Under the pieces are notes generated by a model, which was not told the origin of the DNA, did no database searches, and saw nothing but the letters and a program-made list of their open reading frames with translations. The position numbers and the translations under genes were made by a program. Positions 1-10,295 of a stretch of 64,000 nt of DNA are shown here, piece by piece. This stretch comes from Planctomycetota bacterium (GTDB lineage Bacteria; Planctomycetota; Phycisphaerae; Sedimentisphaerales; Anaerobacaceae): contig VRUK01000003.1 of the NCBI GenBank assembly GCA_019456195.1, positions 35,164 through 99,163 of the forward strand, written 5' to 3'. Within the stretch, counting starts at the first letter, position 1; each line of letters starts with the position of its first letter.

Positions 1-112
1 GGCCGACCGCCGTTTTTTTATAAACGACGTATCCATTGTTCCGCCGGAGGATAAAAATAGTAAATACCGTATGCCCGCCTGTGGCGGAATAAATAATCGA
101 AGGGAGCAATGA
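1..112 (+). CDS. C-terminal end of a secreted carbohydrate-binding-type protein (partial)
   Basis: A reading frame is open from base 2 of the window to a TGA at 110-112. The visible part ends with [14 protein letters not shown] followed by about 20 residues. A terminal strand of the form F-I/Y-x-D-V-S-I-V is common at the end of jelly-roll carbohydrate-binding modules, so this could be the tail of a glycosidase or binding protein (inference from a very short fragment). The stop codon overlaps the ATGATG start of the following sulfatase, which suggests one transcript. A short GC inverted repeat (CCCGCCTGTGGCGG) lies inside the last codons. The start lies outside the window. Confidence 0.45.
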   Translation, partial: ADRRFFINDVSIVPPEDKNSKYRMPACGGINNRREQ

Positions 113-1557
113 TGGACAAAAGAACCCGAAGAGACTTTCTTAAAATGACGGGCTTTGCGGCCGCTTCGCTTGGGACAGCTTCACTGCTGCCGAGCTGCGC
201 TTCTGAAAGCCGAACAGCCGGGATAAAAGGAAAACGCCCTAATATTATTTTTATACTTGCCGACGACCTGGGCTATGGAGACCTCGGCTGCTTTGGGCAA
301 AAGACTATCCAAACGCCGAATATAGACCGGCTGGCCGCCGAAGGCATGCGCTTCACCGACCACTACGCCGGAAGCACTGTCTGTGCGCCGTCCCGCTGCT
401 GTTTAATGACGGGTCTGCACTCCGGACACGCCCTGGTTCGCGGTAACGCAAATGTGCCGCTGCGGCCTTCCGATGTTACCGTTGCCGAGTTGCTCAAACA
501 GGCCGGCTACACCACCGGTATCATCGGCAAATGGGGTCTGGGTGAAGCTGACAGCACCGGCATCCCAAACAGGCAGGGCTTCGATTACTGGTTCGGATAT
601 CTCAATCAGAGACATGCACATAACTACTACCCGAAGTACCTCTGGCGCAACGAACAAAAGGTCGAGCTTAACAACGAGGTCAATCACATTATCGCCGGGC
701 GCGACCGAACTCCGGGCGGCGTCGCGACAAAACGCGTTGACTATTCACACGATTTGTTTGCCGAAGAGGCCCTGCGATTTGTCCAAAAGAACAAGGACAA
801 TACTTTCTTCTTATATTTACCCTTTACAATTCCGCATGCAAACAACGAGGCCGGAAATAAGGGCATGGAAGTCCCTTCGCATGGGCCGTACACCAACAGA
901 GATTGGTCCGAGCCCCGGAAAGGCCACGCCGCGATGATAACGCGAATGGACGGCGATATCGGCAGGCTGATGGCCAAACTTAAGACACTTGGCCTGGATG
1001 AAAATACGTTCGTGTTCTTTTCGAGCGACAACGGCCCGCATAAAGAAGGCGGAGCAGACCCGGTTTTCTTTAAGAGCTCCGGCCCACTGCGAGGCTACAA
1101 GCGCGCACTCTATGAAGGCGGAATTCGTGTTCCCACGATTGCACGCTGGCCGGGCAAAATAAAAGCCGGCTCGAAGACCGACCATATCTCGGCATTCTGG
1201 GATTTCATGCCGACCTGTTGCGACCTGGCTGGCGCAAAAAGCCCGGATGGCATCGATGGAATCTCTATGCTTCCAACGCTGCTCGGTCAAAGCTCAAAAC
1301 AGAAAAAGCACGAGTTTCTTTACTGGGAATTTCACGAGCAGGGCAAAAGGCAGGCTGTTCGCATGGGCGACTGGAAGGGCATTCGCCAGAACGTGGCAAA
1401 GAAACCAAACTCACCCGTAGAGCTTTACTATCTGAAAACCGATATCGCCGAACAGCACAACGTCGCCAAACGGCATTCGCAAATCGTAGCAAAGATTGAA
1501 GATTTAATGAAGTCTGCTCGAACACCGTCGGAGAACTGGCCCCTGCCCGGACAATAG
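112..1557 (+). CDS. Sulfatase, Tat-exported lipoprotein
   Basis: Formylglycine-dependent S1-type sulfatase, expected to remove sulfate esters from polysaccharides outside the cytoplasm. The N-terminus has a twin-arginine motif (TRRDFLK) and a lipobox-like LLPSC near residue 30, so it is likely a lipoprotein. A metal-binding Asp pair sits in [10 protein letters not shown] (about 49-58). The C-A-P-S-R active-site motif at 92-96 supplies the Cys that becomes formylglycine, and [11 protein letters not shown] provides later metal ligands. Two ATGs are adjacent (109 and 112); AGGGAG at 101-106 is better spaced for 112. The length (about 480 aa) is normal for the family. The specific substrate cannot be read from the sequence. 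It is followed by a second sulfatase 200 bp downstream. Confidence 0.95.
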   Translation: MDKRTRRDFLKMTGFAAASLGTASLLPSCASESRTAGIKGKRPNIIFILADDLGYGDLGCFGQKTIQTPNIDRLAAEGMRFTDHYAGSTVCAPSRCCLMTGLHSGHALVRGNANVPLRPSDVTVAELLKQAGYTTGIIGKWGLGEADSTGIPNRQGFDYWFGYLNQRHAHNYYPKYLWRNEQKVELNNEVNHIIAGRDRTPGGVATKRVDYSHDLFAEEALRFVQKNKDNTFFLYLPFTIPHANNEAGNKGMEVPSHGPYTNRDWSEPRKGHAAMITRMDGDIGRLMAKLKTLGLDENTFVFFSSDNGPHKEGGADPVFFKSSGPLRGYKRALYEGGIRVPTIARWPGKIKAGSKTDHISAFWDFMPTCCDLAGAKSPDGIDGISMLPTLLGQSSKQKKHEFLYWEFHEQGKRQAVRMGDWKGIRQNVAKKPNSPVELYYLKTDIAEQHNVAKRHSQIVAKIEDLMKSARTPSENWPLPGQ

Positions 1558-1765
1558 ACACACAACCCGCAGGTAAAAAAAGGCAAGGAAGAAAAAAGGC
1601 AAGAGTACAAAAAAAGATAAATTGACACCAACGCCCACAAATTCACATTTGAAAAAATTGAGACTGCGTAGGCAAATTTCTCGATGAATGTTCTTAACTA
1701 CAGATGGCAAATTGTGTATCCTATGGCTGCAAATGAATTTTATATTGTAGTTAAGGATGTTTACA

Positions 1766-3184
1766 GTGAACCGCAGACAATTTCTCAAATCAACAGTCTT
1801 TAGTGCGGCGGCGTTGGCAATACCCGGTTGTTCATCAGAAATTACGAAAGCCGGTAAAGATGGCAAATCGAAGCCGAATTTTCTATTTATCCTCGCCGAT
1901 GATTATGGCTGGTCTCAATTGGGCTGTTATGGCAGTCAATACTATGAGACTCCCTATATAGACCGGCTGGCCCGGCAGGGTATGAAATTTACCGATGCCT
2001 ATGCCGCCTGCCCGGTTTGCTCGCCGACCCGCGCCAGCATTATGACCGGAAAGTATCCCGCCCGCCTGCACCTGACCGATTTTATAGCAGGCGGCAGCTT
2101 CCCCTACGATAAATATAAACAGCCTGCCTGGCAAAAATTCCTGCCGCTTGAGGAAATAACTTTTGCCGAGGTCCTCAAAACAGCCGGCTATACAACCGCC
2201 AGCTTCGGAAAATGGCACCTGAGCATCGCCAAAAAACCACCGCAGTCCCTGCCCTATAATCCCGAAAGGCAGGGCTTCGATGAATCCTTTGTTACTTACA
2301 AACCATCTTCGAAACACGACCCTGAAAGTGATGCCCACAATGTGGAAATAATAACGGAAAAATCGCTTGAGTTTCTTCAAAACAATAAAGACACCCCCTT
2401 TTTCCTGTATGTCACCCACAACACCATACACTCGCCGATTCTCGCAAAGAAAAAGCTCCTCGAAAAATATAAAAACAAACCCGGCGCAAATTTACCTCAG
2501 AACAACCCAATAGTCGCAGCAATGATTGAGGACCTCGATAACAGTGTTGGTAAGTTACTTGCAAAGCTCGATGAACTGAAGATAGCCGACAAAACCATTG
2601 TCGTTTTCTTCGGCGATAACGGCGGCCTGGAAAAGGCGGCAAAGCAGACCCCTCTACGCAGCGGCAAGGCGAATTTGTATGAAGGAGGCATAAGAGAGCC
2701 TCTAATCGTGCGCTGGCCCGGGGTAGTACAGCAGGGCAGCTCTTGCAGTGAACCTGTAACAAGTGTGGATTTCTTCCCGACCTTTCTGGATATCCTCGAC
2801 CTGAAGAACAAGGCCACAAACACAATCGACGGACTCAGCCTGCTGCCCCTTCTGCGGCAAACCGGCCCCCTGAACGCCCGCGCGATTTACTGGCACTATC
2901 CCCATTATCACTCCAGCAGTATCGGCCCCGGCGGAGCTGTCCGTATGGGCGATTATAAACTGCTCGAATGGTTCGATGAAACTATCTGCGGCCCTTCCAA
3001 CAGGTTCGAGCTTTACAATCTAAAACACGATATCGGCGAGAAAAATAACCTTGCCAAAAAGCTGCCGCGAAAAACCAGACAACTAAAAGAGCTGTTAGCG
3101 AACTGGCGACAAAAAGTAGGCGCACAGATTATGACGCGGAATCCCGGCTACGACCCCCAAAAAGCCAAAAAATCAAAAATTTAA
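1766..3184 (+). CDS. Sulfatase, Tat-exported lipoprotein (second)
   Basis: A second S1-type sulfatase, clearly divergent from its neighbour. A Tat motif (NRRQFLK) and lipobox (IPGC) predict export and lipid anchoring. Metal-binding residues appear in ILADDYGWSQLG, and the active-site motif C-S-P-T-R is followed by the standard ASIMTGKYPAR. An open ATG at 1757 has no room for a ribosome binding site, whereas TTAAGGA at 1751-1757 is well placed for the GTG at 1766, so GTG is chosen. It likely works with the upstream sulfatase and the GH106-like enzyme downstream on the same sulfated glycan (inference from context). Confidence 0.95.
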   Translation: MNRRQFLKSTVFSAAALAIPGCSSEITKAGKDGKSKPNFLFILADDYGWSQLGCYGSQYYETPYIDRLARQGMKFTDAYAACPVCSPTRASIMTGKYPARLHLTDFIAGGSFPYDKYKQPAWQKFLPLEEITFAEVLKTAGYTTASFGKWHLSIAKKPPQSLPYNPERQGFDESFVTYKPSSKHDPESDAHNVEIITEKSLEFLQNNKDTPFFLYVTHNTIHSPILAKKKLLEKYKNKPGANLPQNNPIVAAMIEDLDNSVGKLLAKLDELKIADKTIVVFFGDNGGLEKAAKQTPLRSGKANLYEGGIREPLIVRWPGVVQQGSSCSEPVTSVDFFPTFLDILDLKNKATNTIDGLSLLPLLRQTGPLNARAIYWHYPHYHSSSIGPGGAVRMGDYKLLEWFDETICGPSNRFELYNLKHDIGEKNNLAKKLPRKTRQLKELLANWRQKVGAQIMTRNPGYDPQKAKKSKI

Positions 3185-3245
3185 TATTTTCGGCAGAGAT
3201 AATATTGAAAAAGGATAATTATTAACGGACAATAGGCTTGCCGAC

Positions 3246-3695
3246 ATGATTGAGATTCGTAAAGGAAAATTGAGTGATACCGAACGTATCGTCGAGCTGC
3301 AACTGCAGATGGCCCATGAGACAGAAGGGCTTCGACTGGATAAACAAGTCGTAACAAAGGGAGTCCGCGGTGTTTTCCAGCAGCCGCAGCGGGGCAGCTA
3401 TTGGGTGGCAGAAGAAGATGGCAAGTTCCTCGCGGTCTTCCTGGCAATACCCGAATGGAGCGACTGGAGGAATGCGACGGTTCTGTGGATACATTCACTT
3501 TATGTAATCCCACAGGCCCGCAAAAAAGGTGTATTCAGTAAGCTGTACAGCAATTTGAAACAACAGGTGGAGCAGTCACCTGATCTGGCGGGCCTGCGCC
3601 TTTATGTGGATAAGCAGAACGAGCCCGCACAGAAAGTATATGAAAAACTGGGCATGAACAAGCACCACTACGAGCTTTACGAATGGCTCAAGTGA
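3246..3695 (+). CDS. GNAT family N-acetyltransferase
   Basis: A small cytosolic acetyl-CoA-dependent N-acetyltransferase of 149 aa, the usual size for a single GNAT domain. The central part IHSLYVIPQARKKGVFSKLY has the strand-4 plus pyrophosphate-binding loop pattern (V-x-P-x-x-R-x-x-G-x), and the C-terminal ARxxYEKLGM-type element (QKVYEKLGMNKHHYELY) completes the fold. The acceptor is unknown. It sits between the sulfatases and the large glycosidase and has no strong Shine-Dalgarno, so it may be translated weakly or belong to the same transcript. No export signal is visible. Confidence 0.85.
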   Translation: MIEIRKGKLSDTERIVELQLQMAHETEGLRLDKQVVTKGVRGVFQQPQRGSYWVAEEDGKFLAVFLAIPEWSDWRNATVLWIHSLYVIPQARKKGVFSKLYSNLKQQVEQSPDLAGLRLYVDKQNEPAQKVYEKLGMNKHHYELYEWLK

Positions 3696-3717
3696 ACAAC
3701 ATTTTGGGAGACATAAA

Positions 3718-6700
3718 ATGATTCGAGGAAAAGCTGTATCAATGGTCATGCTAACGGCGATGGTTGTGTTCCTAACTTCTTGTGCCGAACCGAAAGCACA
3801 ACAACTGAAAAGTTCCGCTCAGCATGCGCAAACTGCCAATTCGGCCCAGGTCAAAGCCCTGTTCGCCGACCCGCCCCGCGAGTACAGCTCCGCCCCGCTC
3901 TGGGTCTGGAACGATATGCTCACCGAAGAGCAAATCGTTTCCACCATGCGCGACCTGGCCGGGCAAAAGGTAAAGCAGGTCTTCGTACATCCGCGACCGG
4001 GCCTTATGACGCCATATCTCTCGGACGACTGGTTTCGGCTCTGGAAAGTCGCCTTAAAAGAGGCCGAGCGGCTTGACATGAACGTATGGATATACGACGA
4101 AAACTCCTACCCATCCGGATTCGCCGGCGGACTTGTGCCTGAGGCCATGCCCGAATCACGGGGTCTCGGACTCCACTTTTCCCATGTAAAGAATCCGCCA
4201 AAGCCGGATGAAAATACCCTGGCCGTCTATCGTTTGACCGACGACGGCTTCGAAAATGTTACTGATAAGGCAAAAACATCCCAGTCCCTGCCCGAAGGCC
4301 GATACCTCGTAGGCTCGATTCGGCAGGCGCCATCAGGCGGATGGTTTGGCGGAAAATATTACGTCGATCTTCTCGCCCCCGGCGTTACAGAAAAATTCAT
4401 AGCGATAACCCTGGATGCGTATCGCAGAGAGCTGGGCGAACATTTCGGAAAGCGCATACCAGGCGTCTTCACCGACGAGCCTCACCTGGCACCCGCCGGA
4501 GGTATCCACTGGTCTCGCCGCCTGCCCGGTGACTTCAAAAAACGCTGGGGATACGACCTGATAGACCACCTGCCCAGCCTCATCCGCCCGATTGGTGACT
4601 ACAAAAAAGTCCGCCACAACTTCTACCAGCTTCTGCTCGAACTCTTCATCGAACGCTGGGCAAAACCATGTTACGAATATTGCGACCGGCACGGTCTCGA
4701 ATTCACCGGCCACTACTGGGAGCACGGCTGGCCCGGCGCAGGCCATGGCGGTGACAATATGGCAATGTACGCATGGCATCACAGGCCGGCAATCGACACC
4801 CTTATGAATCAGTATAGCGAGGACACCCACGCCCAGTTCGGCAACGTCCGCGCAGTGAAAGAACTCTCCAGCGTAGCAAATCAGCTCGGTCGCACTCGAA
4901 CTCTCTGTGAAGCCTATGGCGCGGGCGGCTGGGACCTCCGATTCGAGGACATGAAACGCATCGGGGACTGGCTCTATGTCCTTGGCGTCAATACCCTCGA
5001 TGAACACCTTTCCTATATCACGATTCGCGGCGCCAGAAAACGAGACCACCCACAATCCTTCTCATACCACGAACCATGGTGGCAGGCCTACAACGTCATG
5101 GCCTCCTACTTTACACGCTTGTCCGCGGCACTATCGAGTGGCCGACAGATAAATACTGTACTGCTTATCGAGCCGACAACTACCGCCTGGATGTACCAGC
5201 CCGACTCGAGCCATCGAGATAATCTAAATAAAATAGGAAACGAATTTCAGCAAATGGCCACGGCCTTGTCAAAGGCCCAGGTTGAATATGATATCGGCTG
5301 CGAGGATATTATTGCTCGAAATGGCTCGGTTGAAGAGGCCCTGTTCACAGTTGGACAGCGCCAATACGAAATCGTGATTATACCCCCCTTGACGGAAAAC
5401 CTGAACTCGAAGACGATGAATCTGCTCGAAGCCTATGTCGAAAACGGAGGTACAGTCCTTTGTTGTGACTCGCCGCCGGGCCTTATAGATGGCAAGCCCT
5501 CGAATCGAGCTCAACTAACATCGCAAAATTCATCCTGGAAGCAAATCGACCCGGCCGCTGTCACCGCAATCCTTACCGAACGTTCAAAAGATGGCCTGGC
5601 CGTACATCGCGACGATAATGACAAGGGAATTCTGTTCCACCACCGCCGCCGGCTGGATGATGGCGAAATTCTCTTTTTGGTCAACACCAGTATTGATTCT
5701 TCAAGCTCCGGCTCAATAGAATCGGCCATGAAAGGCCTCGAACAATGGGACCTTGAGACCGGAGATGTCGAATCATATCCCTTTGTCAACGCTTCGGGAG
5801 GTATCAGGGCCAACTTCAAACTTCCTCCATGCGGCAGTCTTTTGCTGTTTCTATCCAAACAGCGCGGCCGGCCGGCTCCCCCGGACCTGCCGAAAACCTC
5901 GAAAGTCCGGCCCGCCGGAAAACTGAATACTAAACGCGTTGACTTGAACGTTCTGACTCTTGACTATGTTGACATCAAGGCCGGTGGACAAACGAAAGAA
6001 GACCTCTACGTCTATCAGGCAAATCAATTCGCCTTCCAGAAAAATGGAATGGACCGCAATCCATGGGACAGCGCAGTTCAGTTTCGTGATGAATTGATAA
6101 TTAAGAAGTTCGAAGCCGACAGCGGTTTCGAAGCGACCTATCACTTCACTATTGAACAGCGCATCCCGCATCCACTGTATATTGTTATCGAACGAGCGGA
6201 CCTCTATACGATTACATGCAACGGCAAAAAAGTTTCAGCTCAAAAAGGTTCGTGGTGGCTCGATAAGGCCTTCGGAAAAATAAACATCACCTCAGCCGCC
6301 AGAGTGGGCGAAAACACCGTAACTATCAAGGCCTCGCCGATGACTATCTATCATGAGCTTGAATCGGCCTATGTCCTCGGTGACTTTGCGCTCAAAGACG
6401 CCGATTCCGGTTTCACTATCGTTCCGGAAAATTCGCTGAAACTCGGAAAATGGAACCAGCAGGGCTATCCGTTTTATGCCGCCGGCGTCTCATATAAACA
6501 GCGTTTCCGTATATCACGAACCTCGGGCCGATACTTTGTTTCCCTGCCCGACTGGTACGGCAGTGTCGCCGAAGTCCTCGTCAATAGCAAATCCGCCGGA
6601 TACATTTACCGCCGGCCCTGGGAATGTGATGTCACCAAATCAATATCTGCGGGTGTAAATAATATTGAGGTCGTGGTCATCGGCACGCTGAAGAATACCC

Positions 6701-6846
6701 TCGGCCCACACCACGGAAATCCGTCTCTGGGCACCGCCTGGCCGGGAATGTTCCACAAAGCCCCCAACCCAGGCCCGCCGCCGGGCCAACAGTATAGCAA
6801 CGTCGGTTATGGATTGCTTAAACCCTTTGAACTTAATCAGCGGTAA
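3718..6846 (+). CDS. GH106-like glycoside hydrolase (alpha-L-rhamnosidase type), lipoprotein
   Basis: A large (1042 aa) exported enzyme. A hydrophobic signal ends in a lipobox-like FLTSC (about residues 18-22). Residues 55-130 match the start of the GH106 fold: APLWVWNDMLTEEQI, VFVHPRPGL, YLSDDWF and WIYDENSYPSGFAGG. FTDEPH, FTGHYWEHGWPG and the long segment around LCEAYGAGGWDLRFEDM follow. A C-terminal region with beta-sandwich character (about 790-1040) ends the protein. Known GH106 members release rhamnose from pectic or algal glycans; the substrate here is not determined. GGGAG lies 8 nt before the ATG. With two sulfatases upstream it forms a saccharide-degradation cluster. Confidence 0.85.
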   Translation: MIRGKAVSMVMLTAMVVFLTSCAEPKAQQLKSSAQHAQTANSAQVKALFADPPREYSSAPLWVWNDMLTEEQIVSTMRDLAGQKVKQVFVHPRPGLMTPYLSDDWFRLWKVALKEAERLDMNVWIYDENSYPSGFAGGLVPEAMPESRGLGLHFSHVKNPPKPDENTLAVYRLTDDGFENVTDKAKTSQSLPEGRYLVGSIRQAPSGGWFGGKYYVDLLAPGVTEKFIAITLDAYRRELGEHFGKRIPGVFTDEPHLAPAGGIHWSRRLPGDFKKRWGYDLIDHLPSLIRPIGDYKKVRHNFYQLLLELFIERWAKPCYEYCDRHGLEFTGHYWEHGWPGAGHGGDNMAMYAWHHRPAIDTLMNQYSEDTHAQFGNVRAVKELSSVANQLGRTRTLCEAYGAGGWDLRFEDMKRIGDWLYVLGVNTLDEHLSYITIRGARKRDHPQSFSYHEPWWQAYNVMASYFTRLSAALSSGRQINTVLLIEPTTTAWMYQPDSSHRDNLNKIGNEFQQMATALSKAQVEYDIGCEDIIARNGSVEEALFTVGQRQYEIVIIPPLTENLNSKTMNLLEAYVENGGTVLCCDSPPGLIDGKPSNRAQLTSQNSSWKQIDPAAVTAILTERSKDGLAVHRDDNDKGILFHHRRRLDDGEILFLVNTSIDSSSSGSIESAMKGLEQWDLETGDVESYPFVNASGGIRANFKLPPCGSLLLFLSKQRGRPAPPDLPKTSKVRPAGKLNTKRVDLNVLTLDYVDIKAGGQTKEDLYVYQANQFAFQKNGMDRNPWDSAVQFRDELIIKKFEADSGFEATYHFTIEQRIPHPLYIVIERADLYTITCNGKKVSAQKGSWWLDKAFGKINITSAARVGENTVTIKASPMTIYHELESAYVLGDFALKDADSGFTIVPENSLKLGKWNQQGYPFYAAGVSYKQRFRISRTSGRYFVSLPDWYGSVAEVLVNSKSAGYIYRRPWECDVTKSISAGVNNIEVVVIGTLKNTLGPHHGNPSLGTAWPGMFHKAPNPGPPPGQQYSNVGYGLLKPFELNQR

Positions 6847-6904
6847 TTGGAAATATAAGCAGCGGTAACATTCAGATTTGAATATTTCAGGGACCTTGGG
6901 GTTT

Positions 6905-7669
6905 TTATAAATTTACAGCTATGTCCTTGTCTCTGAGGTATTCTTTCATTTGTCGTATGGTGTAATTCCCGAAGTGTGTGATTGAAGCCATAAGGACCGC
7001 GTCTGCACCGCCGTCAACAATGGCATCGTAAAGATGTTCGAGTGTGCCCGCTCCGCCCGATGCGATTACCGGGATATTGACCGCGTCGGTAACGGCTTTG
7101 TTCAGTTCGTTATCGTAACCTGCTTTGGTCCCATCGGCGTCCATACTGGTCAGCAATATTTCGCCGGCGCCTAACTCTTCGCCTTTAGCGGCCCATTCGA
7201 CCACGTCGATATCGGTAGGCTCCGAGCCGGCCTTGATGCATACCTGCCATTTGCCGGGCCGCTCTTCCGAACGCCGCGCGTCAATAGCAAGAACAACACA
7301 CTGGTTCCCGAAACGCTGTGCCGATTCGGTAAGCAGCTCAGGATTAGCAACCGCGGCAGTGTTTACTGAAACCTTTTCGGCCCCGCTTCGCAGAAGCTCG
7401 TCGATTTGCTCGACTGTCTGTATCCCCCCGCCGACCGTAAAAGGTATAAAAATATTTTCCGCAACCTTTTCGACAAGCTCGATAATCGTTTTCCGCGACC
7501 GAATAGTGGCCGTAATATCGAGGAACACCAGCTCGTCGGCTCCCATGTCACTGTACCTAGCGCCTAACTCCACCGGATCTCCCGCATCGCGGAGATTCAG
7601 AAAGTTGATACCCTTAACTACGCGGTTATCTTTAACGTCCAGACAGGGAATAATTCTTCTCGTCAGCAT
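6905..7669 (-). CDS. hisF: Imidazole glycerol phosphate synthase cyclase subunit
   Basis: Cyclase half of imidazole glycerol phosphate synthase in histidine biosynthesis: it uses ammonia from HisH and PRFAR to make imidazole glycerol phosphate and AICAR. It has the (beta/alpha)8 signature with [20 protein letters not shown] at the N-terminus (first catalytic Asp in CLDV), VVLAIDARR (second catalytic Asp) and the phosphate-binding [10 protein letters not shown]. An open frame extends 7 codons further upstream, but MLTRR is the conserved start. That start lies inside the end of hisH with a 7-nt overlap, so translation is probably coupled. Other his genes are not in the window. Confidence 0.97.
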   Translation of the reverse strand: MLTRRIIPCLDVKDNRVVKGINFLNLRDAGDPVELGARYSDMGADELVFLDITATIRSRKTIIELVEKVAENIFIPFTVGGGIQTVEQIDELLRSGAEKVSVNTAAVANPELLTESAQRFGNQCVVLAIDARRSEERPGKWQVCIKAGSEPTDIDVVEWAAKGEELGAGEILLTSMDADGTKAGYDNELNKAVTDAVNIPVIASGGAGTLEHLYDAIVDGGADAVLMASITHFGNYTIRQMKEYLRDKDIAVNL

Positions 7670-8280
7670 GTAAGAGCTTCCCGTGTACAAATGTCATAGA
7701 AATTTTGCAAAATCTTCAATCCGGCTTCCCCGCTCTTTTCAGGGTGGAATTGAGTACCGTATATATTCATCTTTTGGACCGACGCTGGCATTTCAAATCC
7801 GTAGTCGGTATATGCTGTTTTGGCCCGGCGGTCCGCCGCTTCGGCATAGAAAGAATGCGCAAAATAGAAATGCTTTTCACTTCCTATACCCGCTAATAAT
7901 TCCATATCCGCCGGCAGCTTCACCATGTTCCATCCCATATGCGGGATCACCCGACCGGCAGGAATTGGTACGACGTTTCCCTCGATTAATCCAAGACCGT
8001 TGTGCTGGCCGTATTCACTGCTTGTATCGAAAAGCATCTGAAAGCCCACGCAAATACCCAAAAGCGGCTTGCCCCCCAGGGCAACCTCTTTTATCAGTTC
8101 GGCAAGAGGACCTAAAGCGCTGATGGCATATCCGAAAGCCGCCACCCCGGGCAAAACAATCCCCGTGGCATTTTCAACCGCCTCAGGTGCGCAGCTAAGC
8201 TGTACCTCGCAGCCGATATGCCTGAATGCATTACATACGCTCTTGACATTTCCAACATTGTAGTCGATAACAACTATCAT
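7663..8280 (-). CDS. hisH: Imidazole glycerol phosphate synthase glutamine amidotransferase subunit
   Basis: Class I glutamine amidotransferase that supplies ammonia to HisF. The 205-aa length is standard. The nucleophile Cys is in [13 protein letters not shown], the oxyanion region in GVAAFGYA, and the catalytic His/Glu pair in [12 protein letters not shown]. It is immediately upstream of hisF on the same strand with overlapping ends, the usual two-subunit arrangement. Divergent from glmS, which starts 100 bp away on the other strand. Confidence 0.97.
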   Translation of the reverse strand: MIVVIDYNVGNVKSVCNAFRHIGCEVQLSCAPEAVENATGIVLPGVAAFGYAISALGPLAELIKEVALGGKPLLGICVGFQMLFDTSSEYGQHNGLGLIEGNVVPIPAGRVIPHMGWNMVKLPADMELLAGIGSEKHFYFAHSFYAEAADRRAKTAYTDYGFEMPASVQKMNIYGTQFHPEKSGEAGLKILQNFYDICTREALTC

Positions 8281-8379
8281 AATTTAATGTTTGACTATTC
8301 ACTTTCGGAACAGGACAATAGATGACCGTAAATCACAAAAAACTATAATAAAGGATAAATAGTAAATAGTAAATAACGA

Positions 8380-10248
8380 ATGTGTGGCATAGTAGCTTAT
8401 CTTGGTAAAAAACTCGCCCAGCCGATCCTCATAGAAGGTCTCAAACGCCTGGAATATCGAGGCTATGATTCGGCCGGTGTCGCCCTGTTGGGCGGCGGCT
8501 CGATAAGAATTAAAAAAGCCAGCGGGCGAATCAGTGCCCTCGAAGACGTTCTCGATGAACCGGTTGCCGCAGAAACTTTCGGTATAGGCCATACTCGCTG
8601 GGCAACGCACGGACAGCCGAACACTGTTAATGCGCATCCGCATCTGGACTGCACCGGAAAAATAGCGGTCGTTCATAACGGAATCATAGAAAACTACGGC
8701 ACCTTAAAGACCTGGCTCCAAAATGAGGGAGCCCACTTTGCCAGCCAAACCGATACCGAAGTGATAGCAAATTTAATCGGTTATTTTTACGCCAAACCTG
8801 ACAGCTTTGAAGAACCGATGAATTCCGAGCCGCAGACAAAGTTCGAATGGGCCGTGCAGAGAGCACTTCAGGAACTCTCCGGCACCTTCGGCCTCGCGAT
8901 TGTCTGCTCGGACTTTCCCGATATACTCATCGGGGCAAAAAAGGGCAGCCCCCTGATCTTAGGAGTCGGCGATAACGAATTCATTATGGCTTCGGATGCC
9001 TCCGCTATCATAGAGCATACCGCTCAGGCGATATACTTTGCCGACAATGAGATGGTGACAGTCACCCCGGATGGCTTCCATACGAAAACAATTGACAATA
9101 TCACAATCAGCAAAGAACTCAGTCAGATTGAATTTTCGCTGGAACAGATCGAGCTGGGCAGCTTCTCCCATCACATGCTCAAGGAAATTTTTGAGCAGCC
9201 CAAAGCTCTCACTACCTGTATGGGCGGTAGAATCGACCGTCAAAAAAACAAAATTAAACTTGGCGGCATAAATTCTTACCTGCGCGATTTGACACGCACC
9301 AAACGGCTCATCCTCACCGCATGTGGAACCGCGTTTCACGCAGGTTTGGTTGGAGAGTTTTTGTTCGAACATTTGGCGCGTATCCCCGCCGAAACCGAAT
9401 ACGCCAGCGAATTTAGATACCGAAACCCAATCATCGAAGACGGCACTTTAGTTATAGCGATAAGTCAGTCCGGCGAGACTCTCGATACCCTCTCAGCGGT
9501 GGAGGAAGCAAAAGAACGGGGAGCAACGGTGCTCGGTATTGTCAACGTAGTCGGCTCTTCAATCGCCCGAGCCACCGACGCGGGAGTATATTTACACGCC
9601 GGGCCAGAAATCGGAGTCGCAAGCACAAAAGCATTTACCACCCAGGTTGCGGTCCTGACAATGCTGGCAATAGAATTAGGCCGAAGAAGACACATCCGCA
9701 GCGACCAGGCAAGCAAATACATCGAGGAGCTCTCACAAATACCGGACAAGATAAGCCAAATACTCTCGCAGTCCGACCATATCAAACAAATCGCCGCCGA
9801 AAATATCGACCAGGAAAATTGGCTTTTCCTCGGCAGAGGCTTTAATTATCCCGTTGCTCTCGAAGGGGCACTGAAGCTAAAAGAGATAAGCTATATTCAC
9901 GCCGAGGGCCTGCCCGCCGCAGAGATGAAGCACGGCCCGATTGCTTTGATTGTGGACGGTATGCCAGCGGTTTTCATCGCTACCGCCGGGCCGCAGTATG
10001 ACAAAATTATGGGCAATATCGCTGAAGTCAGGGCACGAGGAGGAAAAACTATCGTTGTCGCCACCGAAGGTGACGAAAATATAAAACAGCACGCCGACCA
10101 TTTGATTACTGTCCCCTTTACCCCCGAGATTCTCCAGCCTTTGCTCACTGTTGTACCGCTTCAGCTTTTGGCATATCACGCTGCCGTACTCCGTGGACAC
10201 GATGTTGACAAACCGCGAAACCTCGCAAAAAGTGTTACCGTTGAATAG
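8380..10248 (+). CDS. glmS: Glutamine-fructose-6-phosphate aminotransferase (isomerizing)
   Basis: Makes glucosamine-6-phosphate from fructose-6-phosphate and glutamine, the first committed step to UDP-GlcNAc. The N-terminal glutaminase domain starts directly with MCGIVAYLG (Cys1 nucleophile after Met removal) and includes GIGHTRWATHG. Two SIS domains follow, with AISQSGETLDTL and the C-terminal DKPRNLAKSVTVE. At 622 aa the length is normal. The leader has A/T-rich AGTAAAT repeats, and the nearest AAGGA is too far from the ATG to be a standard ribosome binding site. No glmS ribozyme core is evident in the 100-bp leader. Confidence 0.98.
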   Translation: MCGIVAYLGKKLAQPILIEGLKRLEYRGYDSAGVALLGGGSIRIKKASGRISALEDVLDEPVAAETFGIGHTRWATHGQPNTVNAHPHLDCTGKIAVVHNGIIENYGTLKTWLQNEGAHFASQTDTEVIANLIGYFYAKPDSFEEPMNSEPQTKFEWAVQRALQELSGTFGLAIVCSDFPDILIGAKKGSPLILGVGDNEFIMASDASAIIEHTAQAIYFADNEMVTVTPDGFHTKTIDNITISKELSQIEFSLEQIELGSFSHHMLKEIFEQPKALTTCMGGRIDRQKNKIKLGGINSYLRDLTRTKRLILTACGTAFHAGLVGEFLFEHLARIPAETEYASEFRYRNPIIEDGTLVIAISQSGETLDTLSAVEEAKERGATVLGIVNVVGSSIARATDAGVYLHAGPEIGVASTKAFTTQVAVLTMLAIELGRRRHIRSDQASKYIEELSQIPDKISQILSQSDHIKQIAAENIDQENWLFLGRGFNYPVALEGALKLKEISYIHAEGLPAAEMKHGPIALIVDGMPAVFIATAGPQYDKIMGNIAEVRARGGKTIVVATEGDENIKQHADHLITVPFTPEILQPLLTVVPLQLLAYHAAVLRGHDVDKPRNLAKSVTVE

Positions 10249-10258
10249 GTTACTTGTC

Positions 10259-10278
10259 ATTCCCGCGAAAGCGGGAAT
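10259..10278. repeat. Perfect 8-bp palindrome, dispersed-repeat type
   Basis: ATTCCCGC-GAAA-GCGGGAAT is a perfect inverted repeat located 10 bp after the glmS stop codon. It has the same ATTCCC-N8-GGGAAT form as dispersed repeats known in other bacteria. It could serve as the 3' hairpin of glmS mRNA, but no T-run follows it. A short in-frame ORF extension of the next gene passes through it and is probably an artefact. Confidence 0.7.
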
Positions 10279-10295
10279 CCACAAGCGTTAACGCC

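Noticed and set aside
8281..8379. glmS ribozyme in the glmS leader
   Set aside because: The 99-bp leader has no recognisable ribozyme core and is mostly A/T.
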